From: Eudromia elegans
Taxonomy: Eukaryota > Chordata > Aves > Tinamiformes > Tinamidae
Length of the DNA stretch: 64,000 nt
NCBI GenBank assembly: GCA_003342815.1
Contig: PTEX01000003.1
Span: forward strand, 6,799,430 to 6,863,429
Direction: 5' to 3'
Positions 59,101 to 64,000 of this stretch are shown in pieces. The position numbers were made by a program, and so were the translations under genes. Positions within the stretch are counted from its first letter, which is position 1. Every line of letters begins with the position of its first letter. Under the pieces are notes generated by a model that saw only the letters and a list, made by a program, of their open reading frames with translations, was not told the origin of the DNA and did not search any database.

Positions 59101-60951
59101 ACCAACCTGGCTTAACTCAATTTTGCCTTCGTCACCTACTGGCTAGACTACAGCAGTTGACAGGAAATGCTTTTAAGAGTACGGACTTTCAAAAAGCTTT
59201 TTGTAGGATGCGTCTCAAAACAACTCCTGCACCTGCTGCATGCACTGCTCAGGACGTAAAGGAACAAATGACGTGTGGCAGATGATGGCCGTGCCACCTA
59301 ATCTACTCTTGTAAAATACACCCTTCCTACAGAAGGGGAGGCAAACACATCTGAAAGGGGAAGAGGAGAGCCAAGGCATTTATCTAAGGTTTCTCTAGCA
59401 TCAGCATGGAAATGTTGGCAGAAGAGGTAGAATAAGCCATTTCTGCACCTATCGGAATTCTCATTCTCGGACCTTAACTTTGGAAGTCATGACAAAACAA
59501 AGCAACAACAACAGAACAACCATATTGATTAACATTTTGGTCTAAATGAGGAAAAGAGGAAAAAACTTGACTAGGGATTCTAATGAACACTTGGGTTTGT
59601 TCCTATCTACTCCACTCAATAAACACTTGAGTTTTCCACTGCTGAATAAGTGGGTTAGGGCAGAAATCTCAGATTTATTGCACCTGGTAGTTGACCCAAT
59701 TTGAAAAAAATGGGCAAAATTTTACAGGCAGAGCTGAGTTGGCTGAAGTTTGGACAGTCTTACTTGCCCAGCAGACTCAGGAGCAGGCAGAAACTAAGGC
59801 TCCATCAGAACCAGAGAGCTGCTGGAAAACACACTCTAAGGGTGGGCCACTTTTGGTAGAACCTAAAATACTGGCACCAGTGAGCGTCACTTAACCATAC
59901 TTTGTCCATGTTCCCTGTGCTTATGGCAGTCCTAGGAGCAACCACCTGTATGTCTTCCCTCTGATCTCTCCTTTGTAGCTCTGCGTTAGACATATCAGTA
60001 TTCATTGTTGTAGCTGGCTGAAAATCAATTTTTTTTACAGAAATATACCTACTTGTAACCAAAACATTTACATAGAGGAAACAAAGTTTTGCTCCCAGTA
60101 CTTCCATGATACTGGAATATTTTTATCCTTTTCAGAAAACAAAACCCTACAGATTTTCATATTGACCTGTTTCTCACTGTTTTGCATTTTATAAGGAAAA
60201 CCAGACTATCAAATAGAAACTAGCTAAGCACTGTGATGAAGCATATCAACTTTAATAAAATAAAATATTGCAACTGATTTAGAATAAATTTTATTTGAAA
60301 GTAAAGCTTCATTGCTGATTTTTCTTGTGTTTTCTTAGTTTCACTGTGGAAAAACTACACTAGATTGCCATAATGCTTCATAAAATAGAAGATCAGGTTC
60401 CCACTTGTCTCCACAAATGAAACTTATGCTATTTTGCTGCTGGTATGTAGAGAAGTAGCTGAGGTGACAGATTGGTGGGAGAATTGTAAGAACATCCATC
60501 TCAGTCAAGTGTCTACATGTTTCTGAGACACAAACCCTGTTGTTGTGCCTTTGGTCTTGTTTTTGCCAAACCGAGACCATTGGACAGAGAAGGGAACAAA
60601 GATCTTTCCTTAGATTAAACATTCACAATTACAGCTAGCTTCATACAAGGAATTCCAAGGTGTGGAGCAAACATTTGAGAGGTAAAGAAAGACAGAACAA
60701 CCTCCTCAAGTAATCAAACTATCAGCTAAGATCCCTGGCAATCTTCTGTACTGGAAACCTAGAAATCTCACTAAAAATAGTTCTCATGAGATTTCACTCG
60801 GTCTCATCTTGTAGAGGAAGGCAGCAGGCAAGCAACAAACTCATCCCCCTTCAGAATCACCACCTAGTCTGTAAGAGGGGAAATCTGGACAGATAAATCT
60901 TACCTTGTTGTGGATGTAAACCTCTACATGGTCCTCTCTGAGTGGTTTCAT
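46907..60951 (-). CDS. MAB21L3: MAB21L3, mab-21-like protein 3 (six spliced coding exons, complete)
   Basis: Coding sequence joins 60951-60904, 56929-56789, 53037-52746, 50309-50128, 49117-48923 and 47140-46907. The lengths 48+141+292+182+195+234 make 1092 nt, that is 363 codons plus TAA, close to the roughly 360 residues I recall for human MAB21L3. All five introns are GT-AG and the phases fit (0, 0, 1, 0, 0). Family signatures seen in order are KAVEEVQK near residue 26, VLAPSQF at 64-70, [11 protein letters not shown] at 125-135, [13 protein letters not shown] at 184-196, SNYHWQL at 231-237, and [12 protein letters not shown] in the last exon. No signal peptide or membrane segment is apparent, so a soluble protein is expected. 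The Mab-21 family shares the cGAS nucleotidyltransferase fold, but most members have no shown enzyme activity and the molecular role of MAB21L3 is poorly known. The paralogue MAB21L1/2 proteins are single-exon genes, so this multi-exon structure favours L3. Confidence 0.95.
47141..48922 (-). other. MAB21L3: MAB21L3 intron 5
   Basis: About 1.8 kb, GT-AG bounded. No repeats or further exons recognised; small open frames on both strands have no family resemblance. Confidence 0.8.
48923..49117 (-). CDS. MAB21L3: MAB21L3 coding exon 5 (residues 222-286)
   Basis: Exactly 65 codons between acceptor gtccacag and donor CAG|gtgggc. Encodes [16 protein letters not shown], then [17 protein letters not shown] and VITAYHLQ. 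The SNYHWQLCF motif and the C-R-x-x-C-x-x-x-M segment are shared across Mab-21 and cGAS families. The His/Cys-Cys pair that precedes this segment in cGAS and binds zinc is not present between LDED and CRMKC, so no zinc thumb is expected. Confidence 0.95.
49118..50127 (-). other. MAB21L3: MAB21L3 intron 4
   Basis: About 1.0 kb. The part next to exon 4 (about 49950-50065) is extremely AT-rich and ends in a sequence matching a hAT transposon terminus. The remainder is unremarkable. Confidence 0.8.
49950..50065 (-). mobile_element. Possible hAT DNA-transposon end in intron 4
   Basis: TTTGGGAACCACTG at 50052-50065 reads CAGTGGTTCCCAAA on the minus strand, the terminus shared by many Charlie-type hAT elements. 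The adjoining 100 bases are very AT-rich, as in many such nonautonomous elements. A matching left terminus was not found, so the element is truncated or the match is fortuitous. Confidence 0.35.
50128..50309 (-). CDS. MAB21L3: MAB21L3 coding exon 4 (residues 161-221)
   Basis: Begins with AT after acceptor ccttcacag, completing Asn161, then [10 protein letters not shown], and ends AQCIK at donor AAG|gtaatc, phase 0. It carries [13 protein letters not shown] (184-196), which aligns with the strand bearing the third catalytic acid of cGAS; the residue here is Glu185. It continues with the tryptophan-rich [16 protein letters not shown], a conserved Mab-21 family region. The exon lies 62 bases from a hAT-like terminal inverted repeat in intron 4. 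Confidence 0.95.
50310..52745 (-). other. MAB21L3: MAB21L3 intron 3
   Basis: About 2.4 kb. The 3' splice site is ttccttcacag at 50310. A stretch at about 52030-52200 has several CpGs and TAATTG-type homeodomain cores in an otherwise AT-rich intron. No repeats were identified. Confidence 0.8.
52746..53037 (-). CDS. MAB21L3: MAB21L3 coding exon 3 (residues 64-160 plus first base of 161)
   Basis: Starts after cctctcctag with [10 protein letters not shown] and ends SIISCNLS plus one base. In cGAS-like enzymes the stretch aligned to SQFVIT carries the two metal-binding acids; here they are Gln69 and Val71. The middle part ([25 protein letters not shown]) is typical of MAB21L3. The donor is CCA|gtgagt, with A rather than G as the last exon base. 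Using it gives phase 1 and an Asn codon (A+AT) that joins exon 4 in frame. The alternative GAAAG|gtgtaa 19 bases further would create a stop at the junction and was discarded. Confidence 0.92.
54593..54618 (+). repeat. (GA)n microsatellite
   Basis: Twelve or so perfect GA units within MAB21L3 intron 2. Confidence 0.95.
54755..54890. promoter_or_regulatory. CpG-dense patch inside MAB21L3 intron 2
   Basis: Contains about 17 CpGs in 135 bases (gacgcccgtaccgcc, gcgaaagcgcggg, cttcccgggcggtgcc) while the surrounding intron is AT-rich. Could be an intragenic or alternative promoter; no exon matching the gene was found there. Confidence 0.35.
56789..56929 (-). CDS. MAB21L3: MAB21L3 coding exon 2 (residues 17-63)
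   Basis: Encodes 47 residues including [13 protein letters not shown] and ending SGIHNENIK. It begins after acceptor ctgacag and ends at donor AAG|gtatga, both phase 0. The polypyrimidine tract before the acceptor is weak. The helix with VEEVQKII corresponds to the N-terminal spine helix of Mab-21 proteins. The final residues occupy the place of the Gly-Ser loop of active nucleotidyltransferases; here Gly56 is kept but Ser is replaced by Ile57. An internal ATG is the second codon of this exon, so a shorter product starting here cannot be excluded. Confidence 0.9.
56930..60903 (-). other. MAB21L3: MAB21L3 intron 1
   Basis: About 4.0 kb, AT-rich, GT-AG bounded. It contains a diverged tandem duplication at 57725-57769 and long AT-rich stretches around 57500-58750. 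No CR1 copy or convincing extra exon was recognised. A short plus-strand frame at 58950-59285 has no recognisable homology. Confidence 0.8.
57725..57769 (+). repeat. Diverged tandem duplication, about 23 bp unit
   Basis: ggacctttacatcttagcca is followed by gatccttacatatttacca; both units end ccaaaa. Confidence 0.6.
60904..60951 (-). CDS. MAB21L3: MAB21L3 coding exon 1 (start codon, residues 1-16)
   Basis: Encodes the first 16 residues, beginning [10 protein letters not shown]. The ATG at 60951-60949 has G at -3 in the context TTGCCATGA. An in-frame TGA lies 13 codons upstream (60988-60990), so this is the first usable start in the frame. The donor is AAG|gtaaga at 60903, phase 0. The short N-terminal exon is followed in frame by NKVMPRHYL across the junction, which resembles the K-V-x-x-R pattern I recall before AVEEVQK in mammalian MAB21L3. 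It is too short to be found as an open reading frame by itself. Confidence 0.85.
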
Positions 60952-61076
60952 GGCAAGACTGTCTTCACTGTTCTCTAACAGGGGACTTCACTCCGTACTC
61001 ATTCGCCCGGCTCTGGATGCAGGGGGACATTCAGAGCTTGCTTCTGGTCCTGCGAGGCTCAGGTCACTTAGTTCCC
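60952..61076 (-). other. MAB21L3: MAB21L3 5' UTR part of the ATG exon
   Basis: On the minus strand a long pyrimidine tract (about 61135 down to 61085) ends in ttcattcacag at 61077-61087, a textbook acceptor. From 61076 to the ATG there are 125 bases with an in-frame TGA at 60988-60990 and no in-frame ATG. The simplest reading is a 173-base exon with 5' UTR and 16 coding codons. RNA evidence is not visible, so the upper boundary is a prediction. Confidence 0.55.
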
Positions 61077-62238
61077 CTGTGAATGAAGAAGAGGAGAGAG
61101 AAGAAAGGAAGCAAGGAGAAGCAATGCCCGTTTTCTCCTGGTTTGAGCTACAGTGGTGAATTCCAGCTCCTAGAAAAACTAGATTCAACTATTATTTGTT
61201 AAGCTCAGACATTATTATTCTTATTACCTCTAATTTTAAGTAGTGGGACTTGCAGGAACTCACAAAAATGTCCCAGGTGCTGCTTTGTCTGTGGGCAGAT
61301 CTAGCAGCGTGTTTCAGAGTCGCTGTGCTCGAGCACGGCATTATTTGTTCATGTGCCACAAGTTGTTCCCTGGTCTCTCTAGTCTTTCTCTAAACCATTT
61401 GTTAAGCACTTGGCTGTCCCTTGTTGACTTCGATCCACCCACTTTCCTTCTGAAACTGTATGGGTATTTTTACACTCAGATCACTCATTTGGGTTGCAGT
61501 CTGCAGTCTCTGTTCCTGTCTCTTTATAGCTCCTCTCTCTCCCCGGCTGTATTGACAGTAAATATCTTGCAGCCTGTCCCCTCCTGTAGCTTGCTTAGCT
61601 CCCTTTACAGTAAACAGACAGAAAACTGTCGCTAGTTAGCTGCCAGCAGCTCAGCTAGCAACCCCACACGGATCATTCAGAGGGAAAAACAATTGATCGG
61701 GGCCCATTGATCCAGCGTGGGTTGGTGTATTTTAGAAGAAAGGATACATCAACACATGTAAGTGAGGGACAGAGGACAGAGATGATATTCCGTGCTGCAA
61801 AGCAGCCCTTGTTAGGGGAGGAAGACGCCACTTTTTAGAAAAATCGGTATCCGCCGCCCCCGTGGAAACCGAACTCTCTGAGATCCCTCGACTGATTTAG
61901 TAGCTCTCCAGCAGCCGACAAGCCAGACCTGTGGGCGCTGTCTCAGAACAGGCTCTTTGTTGCTGGTTATTTTTAATGACTGTGGTCGTTAGCAATGAGA
62001 TGCTAACTACATCAATGGCATCTGCTCAGGCATCCGATCCCCCAGAATCTACAACCCAGACTTTTCTCCATGGTTCCCAGGTTATCTTCTATTGTCTTTT
62101 TGCCGAGACTTAGTGACAGGTTCACAAAGACTTGTTGGCATTTGCTTCCAACCAGCTTCCAGTGGAACTGCACGTTGAAAACGATTAGGCCTCAATTTTC
62201 AGCATCCTCTGCCCCACCCTGTTCACTTAATAACTTAC
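61077..62238. other. Upstream of MAB21L3 ATG exon; probable 5' intron
   Basis: Begins with the polypyrimidine tract of the predicted acceptor. The plus-strand frame at 61243-61635 has no recognised domain. No CpG island or TATA box is evident. Confidence 0.4.
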
Positions 62239-62290
62239 CTTCTACCTTATCTTTCACCTGAGCATTTTGCAGCATATGGGACCTTTGCTG
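62239..62290 (-). other. Possible upstream noncoding exon of MAB21L3 (donor only)
   Basis: Minus-strand donors stand in a row: CAG|gtgaaa (exon edge 62258), AAG|gtagaa (62246) and AAG|gtaagt (62239); the last is a near-perfect donor. An exon ending here would join the acceptor at 61076 across an intron of about 1.2 kb. No upstream boundary, TATA box or CpG island could be placed, so the end coordinate is nominal. Confidence 0.2.
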
Positions 62291-62335
62291 GGGAAGCCAG
62301 GCTAGTGGCAGGATCTGAAAGTGCATGGAACAGTA

Positions 62336-62419
62336 GAATCATAGAATCACAGAATGCTTAAGGTTGGAAGGGACCTCCAGAGGTCATCTAGTCCAAGCCC
62401 CCTGCACACGCAGGGTCTA
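62336..62419 (-). mobile_element. CR1 LINE 3'-end fragment
   Basis: Reverse CR1 terminus: gaatcatagaatcacagaat, then aaggttggaagggacctcca and gaggtcatctagtccaagcc, stopping near cacgcagggtc. Less diverged than the fragments at 1.1 and 33.9 kb. Confidence 0.9.
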
Positions 62420-64000
62420 GCAGTAGATTAGGAAGGATTTGTACCACCAGATTGGATGGGTTTAAGCCCAAGCACTGTGTGCAAGGGAGGAGAAAGAGCC
62501 TTTTCGTTGGTCAAGCTCAGTTAGAAGCAGGCCCTTATTGCATTGGCTCTGTGTACATACAGAAGACATCTTAATGTTTCTCATACTACTTATTCCTTTC
62601 AAGCAGAGAAGCTTGGATGTGTGCTAGCAAGCACAGAGAGGTTAATATTCTCACTCTCTTGTGCCTCTAAGGTCTCTCCTCATTACAGCTGTCCAGAGCC
62701 ACAGGTGCTGGCAGATGCATAAAGAGCACAGTTCTGGTCGTTTTGCTCATACACAATAACACAATGTCATAAGACACTCTCTTCTATTGGGAAACAACTC
62801 TAGGAAGGTCCCGATGGCCCCAATTACCCCTCTCATAGTGAAGGGAAGTGTAATTAGGTCTTGGACAAGACCTAATTTTTTCTTTTATTTCTAAGCATAT
62901 TTAAAAATGAGTCCAAATTTATGTTTAAGTACAAGGAACAGAGCAAAAGTCCCTTCCTGGTCCTGCCATCTGAAGAGATTAAATAACCTTCCCTTAGCAT
63001 CATTGCAAGGGGAGGGCAGGGAATGAAGGACAAGAAAAAAAAAAAAAAAAAGAAAAGAAAATATATAAGAAAACCAGTATCACAAAGAGCATCATCATCA
63101 GTTTCTTCTCAACCCTGAGCACTCCTTGGTCCAGCCGTAAGGAGCTGCTCATTCATAATTTGTTCAGACCTAAGAAGGGGAGGCCAGAAGGGTACAAGAA
63201 TTAGCTACAGGGGACTGCAGAGGATGGCGGCTGAACAACCCTCCCTGAGTCCCTGTGCATTGGATAACGCTGCTCCTGGGATCAAGCGGCTACTCTTTGG
63301 CAGACAGGAAATACTACGTCCAGCAAAGGCCCTTACACCAACAGCAAAACACGGTACAAATTCGAAGGGCAATAGTCCCTCCTGCAAAAGTAAAGGCAGT
63401 GTGGTGGTATGGGAGGCAGCAACCCGTCTTGAGTTCACTATGGAATAAACCCAGCACAAGTTAGTTTTTTCCACTAACCACCAAAACTACAAAACCAAAC
63501 CCTGGTTCTCCTCTGAGAACTTTTCTCTTGGCAGGTTTCTCAGTTGCTTACTGGCGTTCTGCCAAGGGCATGTGGACATTTCCAATCATCTCCAATTTTA
63601 TGAAAGATGTGATATTTCATCTTCATTCACATCTTGGCAATGCCCGGAACTCAATATGACTGTGGAGCTGGGAAACCCACAGAAATATATTCTCTAAATA
63701 TTGAACGGCATGAGATTTACTTTGCATCTTCTGAAGCTGCCAGTTACTATACTTTTCTATACTTGCCTTATTTTCCTCTTCACTATTCAGGTTTACAGAT
63801 GTGAAAAATTTGCTTCAAATCTAAACCTCCAAATTATCTATCTCTGAACTGCACCATGAAAAAGTCACCAACATCACACAAATAAGTGCAGAAGTATTAG
63901 CTATATTGGGAGGTCCAGTACTGTGCAATTTTCTGTTTGATAACCATCTAGAGAAAACACTCATACAGAGAAGTAAGCACATATTAAAATACCTCCCCTA
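62420..64000. other. Intergenic, no gene seen
   Basis: Contains an A18 run at 63038-63055. Opposing short frames at 63205-63474 have no recognisable domain. No exon of a neighbouring gene was recognised up to the window edge. Confidence 0.55.
63038..63060 (+). repeat. A-rich homopolymer
   Basis: Run of A followed by agaaaagaaaa; low-complexity only. Confidence 0.85.

Noticed and set aside
63205..63474. Opposing 89- and 74-codon frames near the right edge
   Set aside because: Both frames are open at once and neither has a recognised domain or splice signals.

Overview
The window is a 64 kb piece of vertebrate nuclear DNA, most likely from a bird. Seven fragments of CR1-type LINEs, several ending in the typical run of 'attctatgat' units, point to a sauropsid, and their dominance over other repeats fits birds best. 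Coding sequence is sparse, introns are large, repeat content is low, and GC-rich CpG patches alternate with AT-rich stretches. A 630-base run of N at 10886-11515 is an assembly gap inside a purine microsatellite.

One protein-coding gene is well supported: MAB21L3 (mab-21-like 3), on the minus strand. Six coding exons lie at 60951-60904, 56929-56789, 53037-52746, 50309-50128, 49117-48923 and 47140-46907. Together they give a 363-residue protein with no frame break and GT/AG signals at every junction. The ATG has G at -3 and an upstream in-frame stop at 60988-60990. The ATG exon probably extends into 5' UTR up to 61076, where a strong polypyrimidine/CAG acceptor implies at least one more upstream noncoding exon. 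A poly(A) signal ATTAAA is proposed at 45972-45977. The protein has the Mab-21 nucleotidyltransferase-like fold, but by recalled comparison with cGAS the metal-binding acidic pair, the Gly-Ser motif and the zinc-thumb His/Cys cluster are all missing, so it is unlikely to be an active nucleotidyltransferase.

Layout: 1-45949 is intergenic with no recognisable gene. In human the order is SLC22A15, MAB21L3, ATP1A1, with a long desert before ATP1A1; in this orientation the left 46 kb would be the start of the desert towards ATP1A1 and the right end would lead to SLC22A15. That is inference from recalled synteny. The desert holds five of the seven CR1 fragments, microsatellites, and CpG-dense patches with no recognised gene (best at 19575-20760 and 31455-31735). 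It also holds candidate regulatory clusters (three E-boxes at 11-bp spacing at 28196-28223, bZIP-type sites at 31760-31826, a DR4 element at 5737-5752, a CTCF-like site at 42240-42252) and a protein-like, stop-broken stretch at 44311-44553. 45950-61076 is the MAB21L3 transcription unit, with a possible hAT transposon end in intron 4 and a CpG patch in intron 2. 61077-64000 is upstream sequence with one CR1 fragment.

No tRNA, rRNA, CRISPR, bacterial or viral feature was recognised. Regulatory sites are motif readings by eye and are given low confidence.
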